Shown here: piece after piece, positions 1 to 7,738 of the stretch
Layout of the letters: the number at the start of each line of letters is the position of its first letter
Position numbering within the stretch: the first letter of the stretch is position 1
Assembly (NCBI GenBank): GCA_963721445.1
Contig: CAVRIZ010000005.1
Coordinates: 1,116,001 to 1,180,000 of the forward strand
Length of the DNA stretch: 64,000 nucleotides
Source of the DNA: DAIOEK01 sp963721445
GTDB lineage: Bacteria > Chloroflexota > Anaerolineae > Anaerolineales > Anaerolineaceae
Direction of reading: 5' to 3'
The notes under the pieces: model-generated
Told to the model about the DNA's origin: nothing
The model's input: the letters and a program-made list of their open reading frames with translations, nothing else
Database searches by the model: none
Made by a program: the position numbers and the translations under genes

Positions 1-608
1 ATACCTGAGGTACGGCTGCCGGTGGCAGGGTTCATCAACCATCCCCATACGACACCGGATGCTATAAAGGAAATTGACATCGGAAAAAGGAAGATACTCC
101 GAAAGATCGCTTCTCCCCGTAATTTTTGATCCAGAAGAATGGCAAGCGTCAATCCGATTACCAGGCAGGCAGCAATGAATAAGATCGTAAACATAACCGT
201 ATTTCTAATATCAATAATAAACCGCGGATCTTTATTAAACAGCTCGGTATATTGTGCCAAGCCCACCCATGTAAAATCCGGATTTAATCCCTTCCATTTG
301 CTCAAAGACACCCGGATCGACCATCCGATAAAGCCGTAAACAAATATAGCCACCGCTACCATGGAAGGTAATAATATGGATATCGATAAAATGGTCTCAT
401 TCTCGAACATCATAACGATGACGATAATTCCAGCGTAAAAGACCAATCCGGCTATAAGTAATGCAATGGATGTGTAATTCGATCCGAATAGTACAAGCTT
501 CGTTTTGGATAAATAAATTAAAGAAAGGATACCCGATACCATAAGGGCTATCGCTAAGATCAACCTGTTCGGGCGAAATCTAAATTTGAGAGACATTCGT
601 TGCTTCAT
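1..608 (-). CDS. Sugar ABC transporter permease, MalF-like (partial, runs off the left edge)
   Basis: This is the N-terminal part (about 202 codons) of a membrane permease whose 3' end lies outside the window. The translation starts MKQRMSLKFRFRPNR and continues with several hydrophobic segments, then a periplasmic-like stretch (KWKGLNPDFTWVGLAQYTEL) and the block FRSIFLFPMSISFIASGVVW. Both are typical of MalF/UgpA-type (CUT1) sugar permeases, and the full protein would pair with a MalG-type partner and a MalK-type ATPase. The N-terminus carries three or so extra hydrophobic segments before the conserved part. The ATG at 608 is preceded by AGGA at a normal distance. The gene is downstream of the binding-protein gene on the same strand, separated by a 13-bp hairpin. 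Family assignment is firm; the sugar transported is unknown. Confidence 0.85.
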   Translation of the reverse strand, partial: MKQRMSLKFRFRPNRLILAIALMVSGILSLIYLSKTKLVLFGSNYTSIALLIAGLVFYAGIIVIVMMFENETILSISILLPSMVAVAIFVYGFIGWSIRVSLSKWKGLNPDFTWVGLAQYTELFNKDPRFIIDIRNTVMFTILFIAACLVIGLTLAILLDQKLRGEAIFRSIFLFPMSISFIASGVVWGWLMNPATGSRTSG

Positions 609-941
609 TGGTAGTCATCCTGAAGAAACTGTATCATAGCGGTTTTCCATTCTTATTTAAGTTCGTTTATGCTCACTTAAAAATAAAACCTCATAAGAAT
701 TCCTATGAATAGAAAACCACAAGACTCAACCTTAAAGAGAATTATAGAAAGATTCCAGTTTTATGCAAAAAAGTAATGTGGCTAGTTTAAATTGAACGTC
801 TGAACCAAACTCAACTATGATTTCGTACAATGATCTAAATGGGAAGATCATTCTATGATAATCCAACTAATTAAGAATATTGTTCTAAATTGGGCGGCTC
901 GGGTGAGCCGCCCAATTCTTTAGAGCTTTGCTATCGGTTGA
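609..941. other. Intergenic region between binding protein and permease
   Basis: There is no convincing gene in these 333 bases. The region is AT-rich. It contains the 888-917 hairpin next to the binding-protein stop codon and the ribosome-binding site of the permease. I saw no strong promoter. Confidence 0.6.
888..917 (-). terminator. Strong 13-bp hairpin between binding-protein and permease genes
   Basis: AATTGGGCGGCTC and its exact complement flank a four-base loop, 24 bases after the stop codon of the binding-protein gene. The T-run that follows on the minus strand is weak (AATTT). It may therefore act as a partial terminator or mRNA-stabilising hairpin that gives more binding protein than permease, as is known for maltose-type operons. 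Confidence 0.6.
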
Positions 942-3326
942 TTATTTGCAGGTACCATCAGATACACAGGCATCTGCTAGTGCAGTCTGGAATACACCTT
1001 GAGCGGCTGCATCCATAGTACTGGCCTGGAACAGGCCAAGAGCAGTACCGATTTTGGTAGCCCAGGCTGGAGCAGCAACGACACCATGCTGCAAGGAGCC
1101 TACCACGACATTGGACGACCAATCTTTGGCTGCATCCTGTGAATACTCACTGAACAAAGTTTGGTCACAGTCTGTGCGCGCGCAGATGGATCCCTTGAGC
1201 GGGTTGAAGGCTTCCTGACCTTCCTTGGAAGCGGCTACGGTTAACCAGGCAATTGTGCCTTCCGGATTCTTAGCTTTGACTGGTAACACGAAACTATCAG
1301 ACAGGAAGTTGAAGACACCATAAGTACCTGGTGCAGCTGCCCAGTCGAAGTCTGTGTGAGGTGTCAACGCCAGGCCGTTAGGAGCAGGATTGGCGAAGTA
1401 ACCATATGCCCAGTCGCCCATAACGTTGAAGGCGGCATCACCGTCAGAAACCATCTTGGAAGCTGGTTGCCAGTCAGATAAAGTGGAAGCATCCGCATTG
1501 GTATAAGAAAGCGCCTTCGCGAAATCTTCAACACCTTTCTTCACTTCGGCACCTGCCCAATCGGTGGTCGGAGGTGTGGTCCAAAGTCCGTTCCATTTTT
1601 CGGCGCCCATGGAGCCGATCATGACATTTTCGAACAGATGGATCGCTGTCCAGGGTGCACCCATTGACAGACAAATCTTCCCTGCGGCTTTGATGGTATC
1701 GCAGACTTTAAAGAAATCATCCAGTGTTTTGAAATCGGTCTTGGGGTTAGCTGTAACACCAGCCTCAGCAAGAACCTTCGGGTTGTACCAGAGAACGTTA
1801 GAGCGATGGATATTCACTGGGACACTGTAGGGATGACCATCCTGTGAAATTAGAGGCAGGAGGGTCGCAGGTAACACAGCTTCAAAACCTGTTGATTTGA
1901 ACAGATCATCCAGCGGTGCAACCTGGCCAGCAGCAACATAGTTCGCAATGGTTTCCTGTCCAGCGTGAGCCTGCCAGGAATCAGGTGCATCACCAGCGGC
2001 AAGGCGGGTCGCCAATACTGCTTTGGCATTGGTACCAGCGCCACCGGCTACTGCCGCATTAACGAATTTGATAGTTGGATATTTGGCATCGAAGATTTTT
2101 ACCATCGCGGCCAATCCGTCAGCTTCACCAGGACCAACCCACCAGGAGAAAATTTCCACCTGACCGGCAGGAGCGGCTGGAGCAGCAGGAGCTGCAGCGC
2201 CGAGGGTATCAAGACCAGTGAAGTCACTCGCCGGCCAGTATCCAGAATCGATGATGGCAGCCTTGAGGTTGGATTTGTCAACGGAGACAACTACGGATGG
2301 TTTGGCGGGAACCTGGAACTTGCCATTGTCGTAGGTATTGGTCTGTTCAGGAACCTTACCTTCGAGGAAGGCAATCGCAGCGGCAATAGCGTCGCTTACG
2401 AGAGTCCGGACGTCTTTCAAAACAGTCATGGACTGCTTGCCATCGATGATGTATTGAACAGAAGCTTTTTCAGCGTCCTGTCCGGTTACCACATAGCTTT
2501 TTACGTCTTTGTCGGCAGCAAAAGCATCGGCGATGTTACGAGCAGTACCATCGTTCGGAGCCAGGATGAACACATCACCTTTGTCGGCTTTGGTGGTTGC
2601 GGTCAGGTTGGCTTCAGCCAATCCCTTGGCGGTATTGAAGTCCCATTTCGTGGTGATCGGGCCAATGATCTTGGCCATCTCATCCCGGGTCAGGGTGGCT
2701 TTATCCTGCAGGGCAACGGCTTCGGCAGAGTTCTTGATGACAAAGGTGCCATCAGCGACCTTGGGTTGAAGAACAGTCCAGGCGCCTTCGAAGAACAGGA
2801 ATGCATTGTTATCAGCGGAGTCACCAGCATAGATGTACAGAGGTAAGCCGGTTCCTTTGGCGTGATCAACCAGATATTGACCCTGTGCTTTTCCAACCGC
2901 GATACTGTCAAAGGTTACATAGTAGTCAACAGCCTCGGTGTCACGGATCAAGCGGTCATACGATATGACCTTGACTCCAGCTTGTCGCGCGGCTTCTGCG
3001 GCAGCAGCGGCAGCAGTGCCGTCCTGCGGGCAGATGATAAGGACTTTGACGCCTTTGGTAATTAAGGCTTCAACATTCGCCTTTTCCTTGGCGGAATCGC
3101 CCTGGCTGAACAGGATCTCCACATCATAACCAGCTTTGGTCAGTGCTTCTTTAAAGCGGGTTTCATCCTGAATCCAACGAGGCTCATCCTTGGTTGGCAG
3201 TACAATTCCGACCGCCAGTTTGCTTTCGGCGGGAGCAGGCGCCTGTGGTGCAGCTGGCTGGCAGGCAGCCAGAACGAAGGTCAAAATCAGCGCAACACTA
3301 ATGATTGGTAACAACTTCTTATACAT
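942..3326 (-). CDS. Fused double sugar-binding lipoprotein: type I PBP (ChvE/XylF-like) plus MalE/GtsA-like SBP
   Basis: This 794-residue lipoprotein is twice the usual size. Residues 1-22 form a lipoprotein signal with lipobox LAAC (Cys22). Residues about 37-372 are a complete periplasmic-binding-protein type I domain of the ChvE/XylF sugar family (AVGIVLPTKDEPRW, IICPQDGTAA, SYDRLI, YVVTGQDAEK). An Ala/Pro linker at residues 376-388 (bases 2163-2201) leads into a second, complete family-1 solute-binding domain of the glucose/maltose type (VEIFSWWVGPGEADGL to DGTCK), with several cysteines near the end. Type I proteins normally serve CUT2 permeases and family-1 proteins CUT1 permeases; only a CUT1-like permease is visible here. 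The linker resembles the spacer found just after a lipobox, which suggests that two neighbouring genes were joined by deletion. The ATG at 3326 has GGAGG upstream. Confidence 0.88.
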   Translation of the reverse strand: MYKKLLPIISVALILTFVLAACQPAAPQAPAPAESKLAVGIVLPTKDEPRWIQDETRFKEALTKAGYDVEILFSQGDSAKEKANVEALITKGVKVLIICPQDGTAAAAAAEAARQAGVKVISYDRLIRDTEAVDYYVTFDSIAVGKAQGQYLVDHAKGTGLPLYIYAGDSADNNAFLFFEGAWTVLQPKVADGTFVIKNSAEAVALQDKATLTRDEMAKIIGPITTKWDFNTAKGLAEANLTATTKADKGDVFILAPNDGTARNIADAFAADKDVKSYVVTGQDAEKASVQYIIDGKQSMTVLKDVRTLVSDAIAAAIAFLEGKVPEQTNTYDNGKFQVPAKPSVVVSVDKSNLKAAIIDSGYWPASDFTGLDTLGAAAPAAPAAPAGQVEIFSWWVGPGEADGLAAMVKIFDAKYPTIKFVNAAVAGGAGTNAKAVLATRLAAGDAPDSWQAHAGQETIANYVAAGQVAPLDDLFKSTGFEAVLPATLLPLISQDGHPYSVPVNIHRSNVLWYNPKVLAEAGVTANPKTDFKTLDDFFKVCDTIKAAGKICLSMGAPWTAIHLFENVMIGSMGAEKWNGLWTTPPTTDWAGAEVKKGVEDFAKALSYTNADASTLSDWQPASKMVSDGDAAFNVMGDWAYGYFANPAPNGLALTPHTDFDWAAAPGTYGVFNFLSDSFVLPVKAKNPEGTIAWLTVAASKEGQEAFNPLKGSICARTDCDQTLFSEYSQDAAKDWSSNVVVGSLQHGVVAAPAWATKIGTALGLFQASTMDAAAQGVFQTALADACVSDGTCK

Positions 3327-3369
3327 ACTTTTCCTCCAATTGTGTTAAGTGAAAAATCTCGACAACTCA

Positions 3370-3398
3370 TTTATAACCACTATCATTTCTTGTGACAA
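3370..3398 (-). promoter_or_regulatory. Probable sigma-70 promoter of the binding-protein gene
   Basis: On the minus strand TTGTCA (3393-3398) and TATAAA (3370-3375) are separated by 17 bases. They lie 44 bases upstream of the binding-protein ATG, in the gap after the ROK gene. An own promoter here would let the binding protein be expressed above the regulator. Confidence 0.5.
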
Positions 3399-3413
3399 TC
3401 ACCTCCTTCCAAT

Positions 3414-4637
3414 TTAATTCTTTTTGCGCAGTGTTTGGTAAAGATTAATTTCATTAAATGCATTTTCCATAACCAGTGTCGCTGCGCCAATTGCAACAGC
3501 TTCTGCGCCCAATTCCCCTAGGACCAGTTTCTCCCGATGCTCATCGAAAGGAATCGTCCTCTCCCGCAGAGAAGTCAGTACCGAATTCATAAAAAGATCG
3601 CCAGCTGCTATGAGTTCTCCCCCCATTACCACAAGACCAGGATTAAACAAATTGATCAAATTGGCAATCCCGATCCCCATGTACCGACCCGCCTTGGAAA
3701 TCACTTGCTGGCAAGCCTGATTCCCTTCTTTGGCAGTAGCAATTACATTCTCCAATCGCAATTTATCCAGTTGGTTTTTCCAGATCTTATCATTTGCCAA
3801 CCCAACCCTGGCATCTCGTAGAATTCCGGGGATACCCACATAGCTTTCAATACAACCATGGTTCCCGCACCTGCACAATCTACCCGATGCTTCGATGGTG
3901 GTGTGTCCGATCTCACCGGCATTGCCGCTAACACCGCGGTAGATCTCATTGTTAATGATCAACCCTGAACCCACACCGGTACCCAATTTGATATATGCCA
4001 TATCCTCATAGCCGCGTCCGCTGCCCCAATATTTTTCGGCAACGGCTGCCGCATTGGCATCGTTTTCAACGTAAATGGAGACACTCAATAATTGATGTAA
4101 CAAATCTGCCGGACGAATCCCAGCCCAGGCAGGCATGTAATAGGTAAGAAATTCTCCGGTTTTTGCATCGATTAATGGAGCAGGAACCGTGAGACCGATA
4201 CCTAATAATTCATCGAGCGCTACCTTATTTTTTGTTGTGATATCGGTAATCATCGTACGGATCATTTCGATGGCATCGTGCGGTTGACCGATCACGTCCA
4301 GGTTATTCGTCTTGCGTGCGAGGATTTCCCCATTCAATTTCATTATCACGATCGTGATATGACTGGCGCCCATATCCACCCCAAGGGTGTATCGGCTGTC
4401 ATAATTGAACTGGAGGACCATCGGTCGTCTTCCACCAGAAGATTCACCTATTCCAGCTTCAGATACAAAGTTGCTGGCAAATAAGACATTTACAAGGGAG
4501 GAGATGGTTGTGGGGGATAAGCGGGTAATTTGGTTTAACTCCGTGCGGGTAATCGTCCCCCGTTCACGGATAAGATTGAGCGTAAAGCTGAGATTATGTG
4601 CCCGCACTGCTGCCGGGGTGGAATAATCTTGATTCAT
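3414..4637 (-). CDS. ROK-family transcriptional regulator (NagC/XylR type)
   Basis: This 407-residue repressor-like protein has a winged helix-turn-helix at about residues 15-65 (TRTELNQITRLSPTTISSLV) and a sugar-kinase-like ROK domain (GVDMGASHITIVIM). The ROK zinc signature is GHTTIEASG followed by CRCGNHGCIE. The HTH makes it a regulator rather than a glucokinase. It is the first gene of the sugar-transport locus and probably senses the sugar that the downstream transporter brings in. A consensus promoter overlapped by an inverted repeat lies directly upstream, so it probably controls itself and perhaps the transporter. The ATG at 4637 has a modest GGTGAG in front. Confidence 0.93.
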   Translation of the reverse strand: MNQDYSTPAAVRAHNLSFTLNLIRERGTITRTELNQITRLSPTTISSLVNVLFASNFVSEAGIGESSGGRRPMVLQFNYDSRYTLGVDMGASHITIVIMKLNGEILARKTNNLDVIGQPHDAIEMIRTMITDITTKNKVALDELLGIGLTVPAPLIDAKTGEFLTYYMPAWAGIRPADLLHQLLSVSIYVENDANAAAVAEKYWGSGRGYEDMAYIKLGTGVGSGLIINNEIYRGVSGNAGEIGHTTIEASGRLCRCGNHGCIESYVGIPGILRDARVGLANDKIWKNQLDKLRLENVIATAKEGNQACQQVISKAGRYMGIGIANLINLFNPGLVVMGGELIAAGDLFMNSVLTSLRERTIPFDEHREKLVLGELGAEAVAIGAATLVMENAFNEINLYQTLRKKN

Positions 4638-4680
4638 AAAAGTGAACTCACCAACTTTTCATGGGTAGGAAGTTCTCTCA

Positions 4681-4719
4681 ATTCGAATCGATTGTAGGAT
4701 GATTCGAATACTTTGTCAA
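4681..4719 (-). promoter_or_regulatory. ROK promoter with overlapping inverted-repeat operator
   Basis: On the minus strand TTGACA (4714-4719) and TACAAT (4691-4696) are spaced by exactly 17 bases. A perfect inverted repeat, ATTCGAATC (4681-4689) and GATTCGAAT (4701-4709), sits across the -10 region. The two palindromic ATTCGAAT cores are 21 bp apart, two helical turns. This is the layout expected of a dimeric repressor site for the adjacent ROK protein. Confidence 0.72.
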
Positions 4720-4763
4720 GTAGTTTGTAAAAGTAATTAACAAAGTATTTGCATATGTTAATC

Positions 4764-4791
4764 AATGCCTGAGGTACTGACCTCAGGCATT
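4764..4791. terminator. 12-bp hairpin terminator downstream of the 4816-5451 gene
   Basis: AATGCCTGAGGT and ACCTCAGGCATT form a perfect 12-bp stem with a four-base loop. A run of T follows on the plus strand and a run of A precedes on the minus strand. By position it closes the minus-strand gene ending at 4816, although the T-run favours the plus direction. Confidence 0.6.
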
Positions 4792-4815
4792 TTTATGTTA
4801 CATGATATTGGATAG

Positions 4816-5451
4816 CTATTGCCTTGAAATCGTGACCACCGACCGTCTGCCGCCGAATGGTGTGAAGATATTCCAACTTTTAAGAAATTCAACAGTTTGC
4901 ATCCAATACAACTTTTCTGCAGATGATTTCCACGAATTGATGAACCCCCACGGTCTTTGGATCCCATCGCTGCTGATATGGAGTGGATCATAAGCTGCAA
5001 ATAGGAGCGTGTGATAACCCACCCTGGCATGGCTTGCATTTTGATTCAGTGCTGAATCCCCATATGTGATTTCCGGTGGGGTTCCAAAAAACCACCCTAT
5101 GGTGACCAATTTAACCTGGTTGGTTTGTTGCAAACCTAAAACGAGCTCTTTCGAGGTCCCGTTTCCTCGTTCCACAAGAACACCCGCGATCTGATGCTCG
5201 TTGATCATCCATTGGATCAAACGAACATGCTGGATAGGAGAAACCGGACCATTACGAAACATCCGGTATTTCAGAATGGCTGGAAAGGGAATCCGATCTA
5301 CTTTTTCCGACCAGAAATATGGATCGAGTTGCAGATCGAATATGAGATTTAACCCGGCACAGGCTGAAAAGACAGCACAATTATTCCCTGTCTGCTCCTG
5401 CTGAAAAGAAGCCAGTCTCTTTTCACCGAAAGAACGGTATTTGATTGCCAT
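4816..5451 (-). CDS. Papain-fold / C39-like putative cysteine peptidase
   Basis: This 211-residue protein has no signal peptide or membrane segment. I do not recognise a named family, but the order of conserved residues fits a papain-type fold: a Cys followed by a helix (TGNNCAVFSACAGLN, about residue 25), a His on a beta strand (ARVGYHTLLFAAYDP) and an Asn-Trp motif (WGFINSW), as in papain and C39-like domains. The Cys-His-Asn triad is therefore inferred, and activity is not shown. It stands alone between the ROK gene and the LCP gene and ends at a hairpin. The start at 5451 fits a GAGGAAAAG stretch just upstream. It could instead be an inactive member of the fold. Confidence 0.6.
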   Translation of the reverse strand: MAIKYRSFGEKRLASFQQEQTGNNCAVFSACAGLNLIFDLQLDPYFWSEKVDRIPFPAILKYRMFRNGPVSPIQHVRLIQWMINEHQIAGVLVERGNGTSKELVLGLQQTNQVKLVTIGWFFGTPPEITYGDSALNQNASHARVGYHTLLFAAYDPLHISSDGIQRPWGFINSWKSSAEKLYWMQTVEFLKSWNIFTPFGGRRSVVTISRQ

Positions 5452-5684
5452 CTTTTCCTCGCTATACTCATTTTACGGGATATATACAGTTTTACGAGAG
5501 TATCACCGCAATATGTTCTTTATCTGGATTACTTCGATTGGATACCTACAAAATTAATCAATCTGTCCGGGCGTGTTTTTCATGCGTAGGATAGAGCAAT
5601 CTCCGTTACTATTACCATCGCTTTTCAATCAAGAATTTTAATTAATGGCAATATCGTAAAGTAATATTTTGTTAAATTTATAGA

Positions 5685-5713
5685 CAAAAAAAGACTCCCT
5701 TTGTAGGGAGTCT
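5685..5713 (-). terminator. Rho-independent terminator of the LCP gene
   Basis: AGACTCCCT and AGGGAGTCT (5692-5713) form a 9-bp stem, followed on the minus strand by seven T residues (5685-5691). It lies 18 bases after the LCP stop codon. The remaining bases 5452-5684 upstream of the peptidase-like gene show no gene. Confidence 0.88.
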
Positions 5714-5730
5714 GCAGTTAAGTAGATATT

Positions 5731-7191
5731 TTATTGGCCCATTGGATTCTGGTTTGCCCAGTCGTTTCCCAGAACCACGATCACGTCAACCGGTGAGTTG
5801 GGATCATAGGCCGAGTTTCGGATTTGCGCCGGACTGAGCTTAAGCACACTGGTCAGGTAACTTACGGTATATGGTTTCCCTGTGATATCGATGACGTAAG
5901 ATACCGTGGAGAGGTTATCGTTACCGACTTCCACCACATTTAGTCCCTGTTTGAGGAAGTAATTTCCGGAAGTCTCAGCCAGTCCTGCGGTTGAAGAGCC
6001 ATTGCGAATGGATACTTTTGCCTGTTCCTGCTTCAATAATTCCGTCGGGTCGCCAGATACAATTCCAGGACCGATCGGACCACCGGTAGCAAAAGTATAA
6101 TCACGGACTGTGCGTACTTTTTCCATGATCGGGATCAAAATAGCCTGACCATCGGGAGACATCCCTGTTAGCGATGAATCCGGTCCAAGCAATCCATACC
6201 GGATATTTCCTGTTGGCACCTGGGATGCGTAGAGAGCCAGCTGAACGATCTGATCCAGAGACAAGTTTGTGTGAATTCCGGAAGAAAGCTCTGAATACAA
6301 TTTTGGAGCTTTGGCGATCAGAGTGGGAAGCATATTCAAATTCAACACTTTTTCCCGGACTGCCTGCACGACCTGCTGTTGACGGAATGCGCGGTCAAAA
6401 TCACCACCGTCGGTATGGCGATCACGAGCATACGCCAGCGCGGTCGCTCCATCCAATTTTTGAACACCAGGCTTTAATGTTTTTTCTTCCCGGCTGAATG
6501 TTTTCCCATCTCCACTGTGGACGGTGTACGCGCCCAACAGACTTACCTTGATCTTCTTGGGAACATGGATATCGATCCCGCCCAATTCATCAATGAATTT
6601 TACAAAGGCGTCAAAATCGATTTGGGCGTAATAATTAATGGGAACACCCAGGAAACTTTCAACTGTCTGAACGGCTAACCCTGCCCCGCCGCCCGGTAAT
6701 TTGTACGATTCCCCGAGAAAATAGGCAGTATTGATCTTAGCATAATCAAAGCCCGGAATATTTGTCCAGGTGTCGCGGGGGATGGACATCAAACCTGCCG
6801 TACGGGTTTGTGGATCCATGGAAACTACCATCATGGAGTCTGTACGAGGAAGTCTGCGTTCTTCGGTGTCGTCGTAATCCAAACCCATTAATAAGAGCGT
6901 CACCCTGCTTGAGCCATCCCAGGGTTGAGGAGTGGGTCCGCTGGATGGTTGTAACGCATCACCAGATGCAGGGAATGACGTGCCCAGCTTATTGACTGTT
7001 TGGGTCGATTCGGAAAAAGAAGGCGCGCCGGGAAGGTTTCCCAGGGTCCAACTTGACACCAATCCTCGGACGACAAAGAAAGCGGTAACAGCTACCGCCA
7101 ATCCAAGGATGCCGATAATGGCAATGAGTATTTTATTGGATGTCTTCCGGGACATCCGTGAGGTCGATCTTGTATTTCTAGGTTGGGTCAT
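5731..7191 (-). CDS. LytR-CpsA-Psr (LCP) family cell-wall ligase
   Basis: This 486-residue membrane-anchored protein has a basic N-terminus, one transmembrane helix (about residues 20-45) and an extracellular LCP domain (TDSMMVVSMDPQTRT, MSIPRDTW, KINTAYFLG, LDGATALAYARDRH). A C-terminal LytR_C domain (VSIRNGSSTAGLAE) follows. LCP enzymes transfer lipid-linked glycopolymers to the cell wall in monoderm bacteria, which fits the VanW protein and GT-C membrane protein nearby. The gene ends at a clear terminator and is downstream of the Trm112-like gene on the same strand. Family assignment is firm; the polymer is unknown. Confidence 0.93.
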   Translation of the reverse strand: MTQPRNTRSTSRMSRKTSNKILIAIIGILGLAVAVTAFFVVRGLVSSWTLGNLPGAPSFSESTQTVNKLGTSFPASGDALQPSSGPTPQPWDGSSRVTLLLMGLDYDDTEERRLPRTDSMMVVSMDPQTRTAGLMSIPRDTWTNIPGFDYAKINTAYFLGESYKLPGGGAGLAVQTVESFLGVPINYYAQIDFDAFVKFIDELGGIDIHVPKKIKVSLLGAYTVHSGDGKTFSREEKTLKPGVQKLDGATALAYARDRHTDGGDFDRAFRQQQVVQAVREKVLNLNMLPTLIAKAPKLYSELSSGIHTNLSLDQIVQLALYASQVPTGNIRYGLLGPDSSLTGMSPDGQAILIPIMEKVRTVRDYTFATGGPIGPGIVSGDPTELLKQEQAKVSIRNGSSTAGLAETSGNYFLKQGLNVVEVGNDNLSTVSYVIDITGKPYTVSYLTSVLKLSPAQIRNSAYDPNSPVDVIVVLGNDWANQNPMGQ

Positions 7192-7307
7192 AATTTATTC
7201 CAATATATAACGCCCTGAGATAATTGCCTGTTCCGCTTGGTGCAAGAGATGTTCCAGCGTGGCAATCGGAGGGTCTTCTTGATGGTTTTATTTTGTAGAT
7301 GTTTGGT

Positions 7308-7529
7308 TTACCCCATCGGAGGTGGTGGGACAGGAAGGTCTTCGATCGCCGTATTAATCCACAGATCACCTTCATTAATCAACATGACGGGAATGTCTTC
7401 AGAAATGGGATACTTTCTTCCACAGTCCTGGCATACCAGCCAGGTCTCCCTTTCCAATTTAAGCAGCCCCTCGGTCTCACGTACGCAGGACGGGCAGCGG
7501 AGAATTTCCAATAGATCAGAATGTATCAT
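7308..7529 (-). CDS. Trm112-like zinc-ribbon protein
   Basis: This is a 73-residue protein of the Trm112/YcaR family. It has the cysteine pairs LRCPSC and CQDCGRKYPI, followed by SEDIPVMLI, the signature of the fold. In eukaryotes and archaea Trm112 activates methyltransferases; bacterial copies are mostly uncharacterised. The ATG at 7529 is preceded by GGAGG at five bases. It lies between the LCP gene and the GT-C gene, in the same direction. Confidence 0.9.
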   Translation of the reverse strand: MIHSDLLEILRCPSCVRETEGLLKLERETWLVCQDCGRKYPISEDIPVMLINEGDLWINTAIEDLPVPPPPMG

Positions 7530-7597
7530 CGAACCTCCATTTCCATCATACTTTGGCGACTAATCATACCTTCCAAGAGCGGTTCTTGTACAGGTTT

Positions 7598-7617
7598 AGA
7601 TTAATGCGCATTAATCT
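7598..7617. promoter_or_regulatory. 20-bp perfect palindrome upstream of the Trm112-like gene
   Basis: AGATTAATGC is followed immediately by its exact complement, with no loop. It lies about 70 bases upstream of the Trm112-like start in a 209-base gap with no gene. A dimeric regulator site is possible; no matching regulator is evident nearby. Confidence 0.4.
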
Positions 7618-7738
7618 CCAGAATAGGTGGTGCATTTTGGGTTAACTATCAAACCTACTTGCGCATCGTCAAATTTACGGAATTTCTATTGCATCCAAAA
7701 AATCAATTGGTTGATCATCGGTCTATTACCCTCACACA

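Noticed and set aside
1965..2846. Long plus-strand open frame of 293 codons
   Set aside because: It is antisense to the well-supported binding-protein gene, has no family motif and follows from that gene's codon use.
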